62,804 nt of DNA. Origin: Opitutaceae bacterium. Lineage in GTDB: Bacteria; Verrucomicrobiota; Verrucomicrobiia; Opitutales; Opitutaceae. Below the pieces are notes generated by a model. That model was not told the origin of the DNA and made no database searches. It saw only the letters and a program-made list of their open reading frames with translations. Positions within the stretch are counted from its first letter, which is position 1, and every line of letters starts with the position of its first letter. The position numbers and the translations under genes are program-made. The DNA lies in assembly GCA_027485815.1 (NCBI GenBank), contig JAIXQE010000050.1:1-62804 (forward strand), read 5' to 3'. This document shows, in pieces, positions 27,594 to 36,989 of this stretch.

Positions 27594-28655
27594 ATGTCCC
27601 TCCTCCCTGCCCGGCTGCTTCCCGCCCTCAGCCTCCTCGCCTGCCTGCTGGGCGTGGCGGTGCCGATTGCCCGCGGGGAACTGGTCTGGACCAAGGAATC
27701 CGGCTGGCGGGTCGAGGGTGGGGCCCTTTCCGGCCTCGCCGGGGCCGACGGGCGCAACGCCCTTGATCAGATGAACCGGGCCCGCGATTCCGAGGAGGGC
27801 GGCAGCAAGCGCGGCGCGGTCCGCACCTACCAGGCGGTCGCCAAGAAATACCCGAATTCGATCTACGCCCCGGAGGCCCTTTACCGCTCCGCGCGCCTCC
27901 GCCTCGCCCTCGGCGACTACGCCAAGGGGTTCGAGGACTACCAGCAGGTCCTGTCCCGCTACCCCAACACCCGCCGCTTCAACGAGATCGTCGGCGAACA
28001 GTACCGGATCGCCAGCGCCCTCCTCGACGGCGTGCGCGGACGGATGCTGTGGGGCCTCCTCCCCGGGTTCACCCAGCGCGACAAGGCGCTCGAGTTCTTC
28101 GAGACCATCCTCGCGAACGCCCCCTACAGCGACTACGCGCCCCTCGCCCTGATGAACATCGCCCGCGGGCACCAGAAGCTTGGCAACACCGAGAACGCGA
28201 TCGATGCGCTCGACCGGATGATCAACAACTACGGGCAAAGCCTCCTCGCCCCGGATGCCTACCTGAAGCTCGCGCAGACCCACGCGTCGCTGGTCGACGG
28301 CCCCCATTACGATCAGGGCGCGACGAAGGAATCGATCACCTACTTCACCGACTTCATGCTGCTGTTCCCCGGCGACACGAACGTCGCCACCGCCGAAAAG
28401 GGCCTCGACGGGATGAAGACGATGCTCGCCGAGAGCAAGATGCGGATGGGCGACTTCTACTTCTACAAGCGCTCCAACTTCAAGGCGGCCAGGGTTTTCT
28501 ACAACGAGGCCATCACCGCCTACCCGGAGTCCGCGATCGCCACCCGGGCCAAGGGACGCCTCGCCGAAGTCGAGGCCAAAGCCGCCGGCCAGCCCGCCCC
28601 GGCCGCCGCTCCCGGTCAGGAGCCACCGAAGAAGAAGCGGTTCTTCTTCTTCTGA
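27594..28655 (+). CDS. Exported TPR protein, BamD-like
   Basis: A 353-residue protein with a signal peptide (about 1-28, ending IARGELVW) and repeated tetratricopeptide-type helices. Units such as YQAVAKKYPNSIYAPEALYR, YQQVLSRYPNTRRFNEI and YNEAITAYPESAIATRAKGR show the Y-x-x-x-x-x-x-Y-P-x-S pattern of BamD/YbgF proteins. In Gram-negative bacteria BamD works in outer-membrane protein assembly, but there it is a lipoprotein; here no good lipobox is present (LLAC is followed by further hydrophobic residues). The C-terminus is odd: Lys-Lys-Lys-Arg followed by four Phe. The next gene is LptE-like, so an outer-membrane assembly role fits. Confidence 0.75.
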   Translation: MSLLPARLLPALSLLACLLGVAVPIARGELVWTKESGWRVEGGALSGLAGADGRNALDQMNRARDSEEGGSKRGAVRTYQAVAKKYPNSIYAPEALYRSARLRLALGDYAKGFEDYQQVLSRYPNTRRFNEIVGEQYRIASALLDGVRGRMLWGLLPGFTQRDKALEFFETILANAPYSDYAPLALMNIARGHQKLGNTENAIDALDRMINNYGQSLLAPDAYLKLAQTHASLVDGPHYDQGATKESITYFTDFMLLFPGDTNVATAEKGLDGMKTMLAESKMRMGDFYFYKRSNFKAARVFYNEAITAYPESAIATRAKGRLAEVEAKAAGQPAPAAAPGQEPPKKKRFFFF

Positions 28656-28684
28656 ACGGACCGCCCCGGGCAACCGGGCCCGCC

Positions 28685-29197
28685 ATGCGACGCTTCCTCG
28701 CGCTCCTGGCCTCGCTGATGCTGGCGGCCCTGCTCAGCAGCTACGCCCATTATCGCCTCGGCACTGGCTCCACCCCGGCGTTCCGCTCCCTCCACGTCGC
28801 CCCCGCCGACTCCCGGATCGCCGTGCCGCAGGGTGCCGCCCTGCTCTCCGGCCGGCTCCGGGAAAGCCTGCTCCGCGATGGCCGGGTCGATCTCCGCCCC
28901 GATCCCGCCGGAGCCGAAGCCACCCTGAAGGTCACGCTGGTCGAGTACCGCCGCGAAATCGCCGCGGCCCGCGCCGACGACACCGGCCTCGCCCGTAAAT
29001 TCAACGTGACCCTGACCGCGGCCTGCACCCTCCGGGATCCCCGCACCGGCCGCACGCTCTGGACCGAGCGCCGCATCAGCGTCCGCCGGGAGGTCTTCAC
29101 CGACCGCGGCCAGCTGCAGGCCGAATACCAGACCCTCGTCCTGCTGACCGAGGCCCTCGCCGCCCGGATCACCAGCGACCTCGTGGAAACCTGGTAG
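28685..29197 (+). CDS. LptE-like LPS-assembly protein
   Basis: A 170-residue exported protein with a short signal region (MRRFLALLASLMLAALLSSYAHYRLG). HYRLG followed by residues placed like the LptE/RlpB start, SLHVAPADSRIAVPQGAALL and the DPAGAEATLKVTLVEYRRE strand, resembles LptE, which plugs LptD in the outer membrane. The usual lipobox Cys is missing: Ser-Ser-Tyr-Ala stands where the Cys should be. The ATG at 28685 lies 29 bases after the BamD-like gene. A longer frame upstream is a shadow. Assignment rests on pattern and position; moderate confidence. Confidence 0.65.
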   Translation: MRRFLALLASLMLAALLSSYAHYRLGTGSTPAFRSLHVAPADSRIAVPQGAALLSGRLRESLLRDGRVDLRPDPAGAEATLKVTLVEYRREIAAARADDTGLARKFNVTLTAACTLRDPRTGRTLWTERRISVRREVFTDRGQLQAEYQTLVLLTEALAARITSDLVETW

Positions 29198-29312
29198 CGG
29201 AAGTCGTAGCGCCCGCGATTGACCCCGCGGGAGGGGACGCCACCGTGTTGCAACTCACCCGCCGCCCCGGCCATCCCCGGCCCCGGCCAAGCCATCCCTC
29301 CGCTCCCTCCCA

Positions 29313-32300
29313 ATGAACGGAACCTGCTTCCGCCGCCTGCTGCTCCCGCTCGCAGGAATCCTGCTCGCCTCCGCGCCGTTCGCTTCCGCCCAGGAAGCCC
29401 GCCTGATCAATCTGTCGACGCGCGCCCAAACGGGCGCCGGGGCGAACATCCTGACCGCCGGCTTCGTGGTGGGACCCGGTGAACCCCGGCAGGTCCTGAT
29501 CCGCGCCGTGGGCCCCACGCTCGCCGGCTTCGGGGTCACCGGAACCATCGCCAACCCCGTCCTCACCGTGTTCGATGCGGACGGGAAGACCGTCGCGTCG
29601 AATGATGACTGGGGCACCCCCAACGCCAGTCAGGCCAACCTCGCCGCGACCTTCGCGCAGGTCGGCGCGTTCCCGCTCGCGGCCGGCGGCCGGGACTCCG
29701 CCCTGGTCACCACCCTCCGGCCCGGCAGTTACACCGCCCAGGTCGCCAACGCGACGGGGGCCACCGGCGAGACACTGGTGGAAGTCTATCAGATCGGCGA
29801 AACCGGCGCGAAGCTGGTCAACCTGTCCACCCGCCTGCAGGTCACCGCGACGACGAGCCCGATCATCGGCTTCGTCGTCGCCCCCGGTGCGGGGACCCGG
29901 CGACTGCTCGTCCGCAACGCCGGACCCGCCCTGGGCGCGTTCGGTCTCACCGGGACCCTGCCCGACCCCACCCTGCGCCTCACCGACGCCACCGGCCGCG
30001 TGCTGGCCAGCAACGACAACTGGAGCGTGCCGGCCAATCCGCAGGCCGCGGATGCCGGGCTGCTCGCGGCCGCCTTCGGCGTCGCCGGCGCCTTTGCCTT
30101 CCCCCCAGGCTCCAATGACGCCGCGGTGATGGTCGACCTCGGTCCCGGCAACTACGGCATCCAGGTGGGCGGCAACGCTGGGGCGGGATTGGCGATCGTG
30201 GAGGTTTACGACCTGACCCCGGTCGATCCTCCGACGATCACCATCGTGGCCAGCCGCGCGGCGGCCGACGAGTCCGGGCTGCGCCCGGGCGAGTTCACCT
30301 TCACCCGCACCGGGGGAAACCTCAGCCCGCTCACCATCCGGTACTCGGTCGGCGGTTCGGCGGTGAACGGCACCGACTACGGCCGCCTCTCCGGCACGGT
30401 CTCCTTCCCGGCGGGTAGCGCCACCGTGACCCTGCCGGTGGTCCCGAATCCCGATGTCCAGAGCGAGGGCACCGATTCCGTGGTCGTCACCGTCGCCCCC
30501 GGCCCCAACTACCTCATCGGGAACAGTCGCTCGGCCACCGTGACGATCGGGGACAGCCCCGCGACGCTCTTCATCGCGACGGTGCGCCCGACCACGGCGG
30601 CAACCGGCGGCTCCACCGGCTACGGCACCGCGACCATCCTGCTCAGCTCCTCCGGCGCGGTCGCCGCGGTGAACCTCTCCTTCGCCAACCTCAGCTCCGC
30701 CCAGACGACGGCGCACCTCACCTTGGGCGCCAACGAGGACTACGTGATCGCGCTGCCGGTCGGACAGGTGAGCGGGGCCGTGTGGACCTTTGCCCCGGTC
30801 GCCCCCTACTCCACGGCGGAACTTCAGGCGGCGCTGCGCAACGGCCAGATCGCGGTGCGCATCGACTCCGCGAAGTATCCGGGCGGTGAACTCAAGGGTA
30901 GCTTTATCGCGGGGGCGGGTTCGCGGACCTTCGTGGCCCCCGCCGCGGCCCCCGCCGCCAAGCTCACCGGCCTGACGGCCAACGAGGCGGCCCGCTTCCT
31001 CACCCAGACCACCTTCGGGCCGACGCGCGCGGAGATCGACGCGCTGACCGGCGGGAGCATCAACGCCTGGCTCGACGCGCAGATGGCGCTGCCCTTCAGT
31101 TCCCACCGCACCGCGATTCAGGACGATCGCCGGACCTTCGGCGGCTCCAGCAGCTTCACCAACTGGAACGCCACGCACCCACCGAACCGCCAGGCCGCTT
31201 GGTGGAAGCTGGCCCTGACGGCGCCCGACCAGCTTCGCCAGCGGGTCGCCTTCGCGCTGAGCCAGATCCTGGTCGTGTCCGACGTGGCCCTGGGCGACGA
31301 CAGCAAGGCCGAGCCGCTCGCGGCTTACTACGACATTCTGGGACAGGAGGCCTTCGGGAATTTCCGGACGCTGCTCGAGCACGTCACCCTCAACCCGATG
31401 ATGGCGGAATACCTGAGCTCGCTGCGCAACTCGAAGGCGACCTTCGACCCTGCGGGGGCGCTGCTCACGACGCCCGACGAGAACTACGCGCGCGAGATCA
31501 TGCAGCTGTTCTCGATCGGTCTGGTGCGCCTCCAGCCGGACGGCACCCTGCTGCTGGGCGACGACGGTCTGCCGATTCCGACCTATAACCAGAACACCAT
31601 TACCGAACTGGCCAAGGTGTTCACGGGCTGGGCCTATCCGTCGACGAACGCGAGCGCCTTCCGCACCGCCGGAGCCAATTACTACAACCCGCTCCAGCTC
31701 TTCCCCGCGTTCCACGACGACGGCACCAAGAACCTCGCCCCGGTGCTCGCTGCGCCCATCCCCGCCAACCAGGGCGGAACGAAGGATCTGCAGCTCGCCC
31801 TCGACGCGCTGTTCCAGCACGCCAACACCGGACCCTTCATTTCCAAGCTGCTGATCCAGCGTCTCGTCACGAGCAATCCCAGCCCGGCCTACGTCTATCG
31901 CGTGGCGCAGCGCTTCGCGGACGACGGTGCCGGAGTGCGCGGCAACCTGGGGGCGGTGGTGCGGGCAATCCTCACCGACCACGAGGCGCGTTCCGCCGAG
32001 GTCGCGGCCACCCCGAGCTTCGGCAAGCTCAAGGAGCCGATCCTGCGCCTCTCTGGCATCCTCCGGGGGCTGAAGGCATCGTCCAGCAGCGGCCGCTACG
32101 TGGGCTTCCGCGTGACGGTGGACGGCGAGCCGATCACCAGCGCGACCCCGAAGCCGGCGACGGCCGAACAGATCAATCGCGCCCCGAACGCCTACTCGGG
32201 CACGCGGCTGGACGGGGTGCAAGGGAGCATCGCGCAGGCGGCGCTCCGTTCGCCCACGGTCTTCAACTTCTATCATTCCGATTACGTGCTGCCCGGACCG

Positions 32301-32666
32301 CTCGCGGCCGCTGGCCTGGTGGTCCCGGAATTCGAAATCACGGATGACAACTTCGCGATCAGCGTGCCGAACTTCCTGCGCACCTTCGTCAACGCCACGC
32401 TCCCCACCACCAACGGCGTGCTCACGCCAGCCGCCCCATACACGCTGACGCCAGACCTGAACCACGAGCTGACCTTGGTGAACGATCCCGCGGCGCTGGT
32501 CGCCCACTTCAACTTGGTCTTCGCCGCGGGCTCCCTGAACGCGGACGCACAGGCCCGCATCCGCTCCTCCCTCGCTGCGTTGCCCGCCAGCACCGCGGCG
32601 CTCGACCGGGTCCGCACCGCCCTGCTCCTCACGCTCACCGCCCCGGCCGCCGCGATCCAGAAATAG
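29313..32666 (+). CDS. DUF1800 protein with repeat, Calx-beta and CHRD-like domains
   Basis: A 1117-residue exported protein with a signal peptide (1-26, ending ASAQ). Two related beta-rich units follow (about 28-160 and 165-300), each with N-L-S-T-R, V-L-I/V-R-A/N-x-G-P-x-L and S-N-D-x-W. Next come a Calx-beta-like domain (about 310-415, AVNGTDYGRLSGTVSFPAGS) and a CHRD-like domain (about 425-535, ending YPGGELKGSFIAG). The C-terminal half is DUF1800 (from LTANEAARFLTQTTFGPT). Proteins with DUF1800 lie next to DUF1501 genes throughout Verrucomicrobiota and Planctomycetota and are thought to act in the cell envelope; the reaction is unknown. Eight bases separate it from the DUF1501 gene. Confidence 0.88.
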   Translation: MNGTCFRRLLLPLAGILLASAPFASAQEARLINLSTRAQTGAGANILTAGFVVGPGEPRQVLIRAVGPTLAGFGVTGTIANPVLTVFDADGKTVASNDDWGTPNASQANLAATFAQVGAFPLAAGGRDSALVTTLRPGSYTAQVANATGATGETLVEVYQIGETGAKLVNLSTRLQVTATTSPIIGFVVAPGAGTRRLLVRNAGPALGAFGLTGTLPDPTLRLTDATGRVLASNDNWSVPANPQAADAGLLAAAFGVAGAFAFPPGSNDAAVMVDLGPGNYGIQVGGNAGAGLAIVEVYDLTPVDPPTITIVASRAAADESGLRPGEFTFTRTGGNLSPLTIRYSVGGSAVNGTDYGRLSGTVSFPAGSATVTLPVVPNPDVQSEGTDSVVVTVAPGPNYLIGNSRSATVTIGDSPATLFIATVRPTTAATGGSTGYGTATILLSSSGAVAAVNLSFANLSSAQTTAHLTLGANEDYVIALPVGQVSGAVWTFAPVAPYSTAELQAALRNGQIAVRIDSAKYPGGELKGSFIAGAGSRTFVAPAAAPAAKLTGLTANEAARFLTQTTFGPTRAEIDALTGGSINAWLDAQMALPFSSHRTAIQDDRRTFGGSSSFTNWNATHPPNRQAAWWKLALTAPDQLRQRVAFALSQILVVSDVALGDDSKAEPLAAYYDILGQEAFGNFRTLLEHVTLNPMMAEYLSSLRNSKATFDPAGALLTTPDENYAREIMQLFSIGLVRLQPDGTLLLGDDGLPIPTYNQNTITELAKVFTGWAYPSTNASAFRTAGANYYNPLQLFPAFHDDGTKNLAPVLAAPIPANQGGTKDLQLALDALFQHANTGPFISKLLIQRLVTSNPSPAYVYRVAQRFADDGAGVRGNLGAVVRAILTDHEARSAEVAATPSFGKLKEPILRLSGILRGLKASSSSGRYVGFRVTVDGEPITSATPKPATAEQINRAPNAYSGTRLDGVQGSIAQAALRSPTVFNFYHSDYVLPGPLAAAGLVVPEFEITDDNFAISVPNFLRTFVNATLPTTNGVLTPAAPYTLTPDLNHELTLVNDPAALVAHFNLVFAAGSLNADAQARIRSSLAALPASTAALDRVRTALLLTLTAPAAAIQK

Positions 32667-32674
32667 TCCCGCCC

Positions 32675-34114
32675 ATGCGCAAGAAAACCGCCCCCGACGT
32701 TTCCCGCCGCGAATTTCTCGGCAGCGCCTGCTGCTCCGCCGTCGGCGCCACCGGCCTGCTGTCCACCCTGGGTAGCCTGCGCCTGATGGCCGCCGCGGCC
32801 TCGCCCGCCACGGCCGTCGCGCAGACCCCGCCCCGGGCGGCCGCCATCGCCCCCGACTACAAGGCCTTGGTCTGCCTCTTCCTCAACGGCGGCAACGACG
32901 CCAACAACCTGATCGTACCCACCGGCTCCGGCTACGCCGCCTACGCCGCCGCCCGCACCAACCTCGCCCTGCCGCAGACCGGCCTGCTGGGCCTCCGCCC
33001 CCGCACCGCCGATGGGCGCGACTGGGCGCTCCATCCCTCGTTCGCCGAGGTCCACCGCCTCTTCGGCGAGGGCAAGGCCGCCCTGCTCGCCAACGTGGGC
33101 ACCCTGGTCTACCCGACCACCAAAGCCCAGTACACGGCCCGCAGCGTGCCCCTGCCCCCGCAGCTCTTCTCCCACAGCGACCAGCAGGTGCAGTGGCAGC
33201 ATAGTGTCCCCGACAAGCCGACGCAGACCGGCTGGGGCGGCCGCGTCGCGGACCTGCTCAGCGCCTTCAACTCCAGCGACCGCATCTCGATGTCGATCAG
33301 CCTGGCCGGGAAGAATACCTTCCAGGTCGGCAACCGCGTCGCCCAGTACGCGGTCGGCACCGGCGGGGCCACTACCCTCGCGGGCAGCACCTCGAGTGCC
33401 ACCAGCCTCGATGGCATCCGCTTCCGCGCCCAGAAAGACCTTTTCGCCCAAAACCAGGCCTCCCTCCTCGAGACGGCCTTCGGGGGCGCGACCGGTGACG
33501 CCATCGTCAGCGCCGACCTGCTGAACTCGATCCTCGCCGCCTCGCCCGCGGTCGCCACCGCGTTCCCGAACACGACCGCCGGCAACCAACTGCGGATGGC
33601 CGCCCGCCTGATCGCCGCGTCGCCCTCCCTCGGCCTCAAACGCCAGGTGTTCTTCGTCCAACTCGGCGGCTGGGACACCCACGCCTCCCAGTTGACCAAC
33701 GCCGCCCCCACCACCGGCGCGCACGCCGGGCTGCTCGAGCAGGTCAGCAAGGCGGTCGACGCCTTCCACCGCTCCACCATCGAGCTGGGGATCGAGAACC
33801 AAGTCACCCTCTTCACCGCCTCTGATTTCGGCCGCACCTTCCGCTCCAACGGCGACGGTTCCGACCACGGCTGGGGCAGCCACCACCTCGTCGTCGGCGG
33901 CGCGGTCCGGGGCGGCGACCTCTACGGCCGGATGCCCGTCCTGAGCGTCAACGGTCCGGACGACACCGGTCTGGGCCGCTGGATTCCGACCACGAGCGTG
34001 GACGAGTACGCCGCCACGCTCGCGTCGTGGTTCGGCGTGAGCGCCACGGATCTTCCGGTGGTGCTGCCGAACATCGGCCGCTTCGCGAAGCCGAACCTCG
34101 GCTTCCTCACCTGA
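32675..34114 (+). CDS. DUF1501 family protein (exported)
   Basis: A 479-residue protein with a Tat-like signal peptide: SRREFLGSACCSAVGATG near residues 9-26. The body has LFLNGGNDANNLIVP (about 69-83), SDQQVQWQHSVP, QVFFVQLGGWDTH, LFTASDFGRTFRSNGDGSDHGWG and HHLVVGGAVRGG, all characteristic of DUF1501, a sulfatase/alkaline-phosphatase-like fold. The G-G-W-D-T-H and D-H-G-W-G motifs could be metal ligands. It is paired with the DUF1800 gene upstream and starts eight bases after it. Confidence 0.92.
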   Translation: MRKKTAPDVSRREFLGSACCSAVGATGLLSTLGSLRLMAAAASPATAVAQTPPRAAAIAPDYKALVCLFLNGGNDANNLIVPTGSGYAAYAAARTNLALPQTGLLGLRPRTADGRDWALHPSFAEVHRLFGEGKAALLANVGTLVYPTTKAQYTARSVPLPPQLFSHSDQQVQWQHSVPDKPTQTGWGGRVADLLSAFNSSDRISMSISLAGKNTFQVGNRVAQYAVGTGGATTLAGSTSSATSLDGIRFRAQKDLFAQNQASLLETAFGGATGDAIVSADLLNSILAASPAVATAFPNTTAGNQLRMAARLIAASPSLGLKRQVFFVQLGGWDTHASQLTNAAPTTGAHAGLLEQVSKAVDAFHRSTIELGIENQVTLFTASDFGRTFRSNGDGSDHGWGSHHLVVGGAVRGGDLYGRMPVLSVNGPDDTGLGRWIPTTSVDEYAATLASWFGVSATDLPVVLPNIGRFAKPNLGFLT

Positions 34115-34123
34115 GCCTGCGCG

Positions 34124-34657
34124 ATGCTCTGGCGCCTGCTGCTCGTCGCCGCGGGGCTGCTGGTCGCCCTTTACCTCTGGCGTTGGGGTCGTCCCGAACC
34201 GGCCGAACCAGGGCGCCCCGCATCCTCCACCGCCGCCCCAGCGTCGTCGACGGCGCCATCGGCCGGTGCGGCAGCCAAACCGATTCCCCCCGGTGCCGAC
34301 CCGGCTGCGCCGACGGGCTTTGAGGGGCTGCAGGGGTTGCATTCCCCCCAGGGGGACAGCGCCGGGGATCTGCGGATCGTGCAGGCGGTGCTGGAGGCCT
34401 TCCGCACCAGTTTTCCCGCGGAGGGCAACCCGACGGGTTCCAACGCGGAGATCACCGCCGCGCTCGCCGGCGCCAACCGCCTCCGCCTCGTGCTCGTGCC
34501 CAAGGGCCACCCTGCCATCAACGCGGACGGGGAACTTTGCGACCGCTGGGGCACCCCGTACTTCTTCCACTCCGAATCCCGCCGGCGCACCACGGTCCGC
34601 AGCGCCGGCCCCGACCGGCGGATGTGGACCGACGACGACGTCGAGCACGCGCCCTGA
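34124..34657 (+). CDS. Small membrane-anchored protein with GspG-like C-terminus
   Basis: A 177-residue protein with an N-terminal membrane helix (about 3-20), a Pro/Ala/Ser-rich linker (about 25-65) and a small domain. Its end, CDRWGTPYFFHS and AGPDRRMWTDDDVEHA, resembles the calcium-binding C-terminus of type II secretion pseudopilin GspG (D-P-W-G-x-P-Y and G-P-D-G-x-x-G-T-x-D-D). A prepilin peptidase site is absent, so it is not a normal pseudopilin. It follows the DUF1501 gene by nine bases, and this trio order recurs in related genomes to my recollection. Function unknown. Confidence 0.7.
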   Translation: MLWRLLLVAAGLLVALYLWRWGRPEPAEPGRPASSTAAPASSTAPSAGAAAKPIPPGADPAAPTGFEGLQGLHSPQGDSAGDLRIVQAVLEAFRTSFPAEGNPTGSNAEITAALAGANRLRLVLVPKGHPAINADGELCDRWGTPYFFHSESRRRTTVRSAGPDRRMWTDDDVEHAP

Positions 34658-34662
34658 GCCAA

Positions 34663-34701
34663 AAGCGGAGGGTCCCGCAAGGAACTAGGGCGCCTCCGCT
34701 T
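34663..34701. terminator. Bidirectional terminator-like hairpin
   Basis: AAGCGGAGG (34663-34671) pairs perfectly with CCTCCGCTT (34693-34701); three inner G-C pairs extend the stem around an 11-base loop. It sits between the convergent GspG-like and sialidase genes and includes the last codons of the latter. On the minus strand the stem is followed by TT. Confidence 0.6.
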
Positions 34702-35935
34702 CCAACCACGCCTGGTTGAAGCGGGCGAGGGTGAGCCGCGCATACGGCCAATCCTCCCGCCGGGACCCCGGGCGCAGCGCCCCCGGCCGGCCGCGCTCAT
34801 AGAAGCAGAGGAGTGTACCGTCGGGTAGCACCGCGAGGTCGCTGTAGGCGCTGGGGCCGGGCTCGAGCACGCGGGAGACCGGCCACGTGGCGCCCCCGTC
34901 CCGGCTGAGCTTGATCGTCAGGTTGCGCCGGTCCCGGCGGTCGCCCGGCCGCGGCTCCCGACCGGCCACGCCCAAGTGGTCCGGATTCGAATGCACCAGC
35001 GTCGCCGAAGGCCGCCCGGCGGCATCGGGTAGAGTGATCAGTCCCGACATGCACACGGGCTCAACCAGATCCGGGACCAGCTCCGGCCGGCTCCAGTCAC
35101 CGGCACCGTCCGGACTGATCGTCGCCACCTTGCGATGACCCGCGGAGCGCGTGCGGGCCAGCAACAGCACCCGGCCTCCCGGCAGCTCCGTGGCGATGGC
35201 CTCGCTCGGTCCGGGGGTCCGGGCGTCGTTGGGCACGGCGATCGCCCCAGCCTGCCACGAGCGGCCGCCATCGTCGCTGAAGATCGTGGCGCTGACGCCG
35301 CGGCCGTGCGGGCTGCCTTCGGCGAGGGCGATCCAGACCGGAACCACCAGCCGGCCGGACTGGAGCTGCAGGCCGTGCCCGGGCCCGAGCGCCAGGACGC
35401 GCCACGGCCACGCGGGGCGGAAGCCCGCGAACGCCCCCGTAATCTCCACCGGGGCCGACCAGGTGAGGCCGTCGTCCTCGCTGCGGACGTGAAAGGCCCG
35501 CTGATACTCGACGCAGTAGAGGAGGTGCACCGAACCCTCGCGGGTGGCGATGGCGACCGGGTTGTTGACGGTCTGTTCGTCCGGCCCGCCGTGCTTCCCG
35601 CCCGGGTGCTCGGCGAGCACCGGATGGCGCGGCAGACGCGGACCCAAATGCGCGACCTGCTGGGCGGGGGCAAAAGTGCGGCCGCCGTCCTCGCTACGCC
35701 GCAAGTGCACCTCGATCTCGCCCCAGTCGGCGCCGGAAAACTTCCGCGCCTCGCCATAGGCCAGGACGATGCCGCGCGCCGTGACCACGAGCCCCGGGAT
35801 GCGGTAGGACACGAAGCCGCCCGTATGCTCCGTGAACACGTCCGTCTGCTCGAGGAAAGGCGCGGCCGCGCGGACGACCGCCGCCGCGCAGAGCGCGAAG
35901 AGCAGCCGCCAAAGGGGAAAGCGGATACGCTTCAT
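34685..35935 (-). CDS. Exo-alpha-sialidase (GH33-like)
   Basis: A 416-residue exported glycosidase predicted to remove terminal sialic acid from host or mucin glycans. Signal peptide about 1-23. The YRIPG motif (about 44-48; F/Y-R-I-P with the substrate-binding Arg) is followed by Asp boxes SEDGGRTF, SEDDGLTW, SDDGGRSW and SRDGGATW, which mark the blades of the sialidase propeller. Nearby genes on the same strand encode a NanM-like epimerase, so a sialic-acid salvage cluster is plausible. No lyase or transporter gene for sialic acid is seen here. Confidence 0.9.
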   Translation of the reverse strand: MKRIRFPLWRLLFALCAAAVVRAAAPFLEQTDVFTEHTGGFVSYRIPGLVVTARGIVLAYGEARKFSGADWGEIEVHLRRSEDGGRTFAPAQQVAHLGPRLPRHPVLAEHPGGKHGGPDEQTVNNPVAIATREGSVHLLYCVEYQRAFHVRSEDDGLTWSAPVEITGAFAGFRPAWPWRVLALGPGHGLQLQSGRLVVPVWIALAEGSPHGRGVSATIFSDDGGRSWQAGAIAVPNDARTPGPSEAIATELPGGRVLLLARTRSAGHRKVATISPDGAGDWSRPELVPDLVEPVCMSGLITLPDAAGRPSATLVHSNPDHLGVAGREPRPGDRRDRRNLTIKLSRDGGATWPVSRVLEPGPSAYSDLAVLPDGTLLCFYERGRPGALRPGSRREDWPYARLTLARFNQAWLEAEAP

Positions 35936-35942
35936 CGGGCAA

Positions 35943-36989
35943 TCAGTTCGGGCGAAGGGCCCAGACGGCGGGGGAACGCACCCCCGGGCGGACCTCGCCC
36001 GTGGGCATCACCCAGGCATCACCCCAGCGGACGAGTGGCGTGGTGACGTGTGCCTTGGGCATGCGACCGGCCTCGCTCCAGCGCCGGGTGCGGGGGTCGT
36101 AAGCGTAGATCAAGCCGGGGAATCCGGGGTGCCGGTCGAGTGGCGCGAAAGTCGCCCGGGAACCATCGTCGCCGCCCAAAATCAGGAGCCGGCCCGCGGC
36201 ATCGAGGGGGGCGGGGGTCGGCGCCGCCACCGCCGCCATCGGCAGATCGGGCAGGCGGCTCCAGCCGGTCACGGCTGACCAGCGATAGGCGTCCCGGAGG
36301 TAGGTGCGGACGGGCTTGCCTGCCGCATCGGATGCCAGCGAAGTCCCGCTGAAGAGGAAGAAATCCCGGCCGTCCGTCCCCGCGATCGCGAGCATCCGGC
36401 CCGGGCCCGGCCAGGGCTCAAGTTCCCGCCAACCGTTTCCCGGTGACGCCAAATCGAAGGCCCAGAAGGTGTGCAGCGCGGCGGTGGCAGTGGGCGTCTC
36501 GATCCCGCCGGCAACGTAGACCGTGCCCCCCACCTGGACCCCGCAGAAATTCGCCAGCGGTCGCGGCAGCGGTGGCAGGGATCGGGTCTCCAGCCTGCCC
36601 CCAGCCCAGCGCAGCAGGAAGGCGTCCGCGTGATGTCGCGCGGGGTCGCTGCCACCGAGGCACAGCACGCCCTCGGGGGTCGAAAGCGAAACCCCATAGC
36701 CGAGGGGACGGGGAAGCTTTCCCGCCACGCGCCAGGATCCGCCCGGTGACTCGAGCACAAAGACGGTGTCGTACCAGACCTTGGCCCCACCCTCCCATGG
36801 CTTCTTCCCGGGGAAGTTCGCGCCCCCCGCCACGAGCAGCGCTTCCCCGTGAACGCCGGCGTAGGGATACGCAAAGCCCTCGGGATCCGGCAAAGGAGCC
36901 AGCGGGGACCACGTCGGCCCGGGAGTCGCGGCCCGCACCAGGGCAACGGCGGCCAGCCACCACACCAACGGGAAGATCCGGCGATTCAT
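35943..36989 (-). CDS. Kelch-repeat N-acetylneuraminate epimerase (NanM-like)
   Basis: A 348-residue exported propeller protein. Signal peptide about 1-20 (MNRRIFPLVWWLAAVALVRA). Several Kelch-like blades are visible, with diglycines in VAGGANFPG, CLGGSDPARH, VAGGIETPT and ILGGDDGSRA. The GGANFPGKKPWEGG segment is typical of NanM mutarotases, which interconvert sialic acid anomers in the periplasm. It lies seven bases upstream of the sialidase gene in the same direction, fitting sialic acid use. The ATG at 36989 is supported by the signal peptide; the frame also runs further upstream. Confidence 0.82.
   Translation of the reverse strand: MNRRIFPLVWWLAAVALVRAATPGPTWSPLAPLPDPEGFAYPYAGVHGEALLVAGGANFPGKKPWEGGAKVWYDTVFVLESPGGSWRVAGKLPRPLGYGVSLSTPEGVLCLGGSDPARHHADAFLLRWAGGRLETRSLPPLPRPLANFCGVQVGGTVYVAGGIETPTATAALHTFWAFDLASPGNGWRELEPWPGPGRMLAIAGTDGRDFFLFSGTSLASDAAGKPVRTYLRDAYRWSAVTGWSRLPDLPMAAVAAPTPAPLDAAGRLLILGGDDGSRATFAPLDRHPGFPGLIYAYDPRTRRWSEAGRMPKAHVTTPLVRWGDAWVMPTGEVRPGVRSPAVWALRPN

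Noticed and set aside
29169-32507. 1112-codon open frame on the minus strand
   Set aside because: Shadow of the DUF1800 gene in a GC-rich genome; its Arg/Gly/Val/Glu-rich translation has no domain and the plus-strand protein has clear domains.
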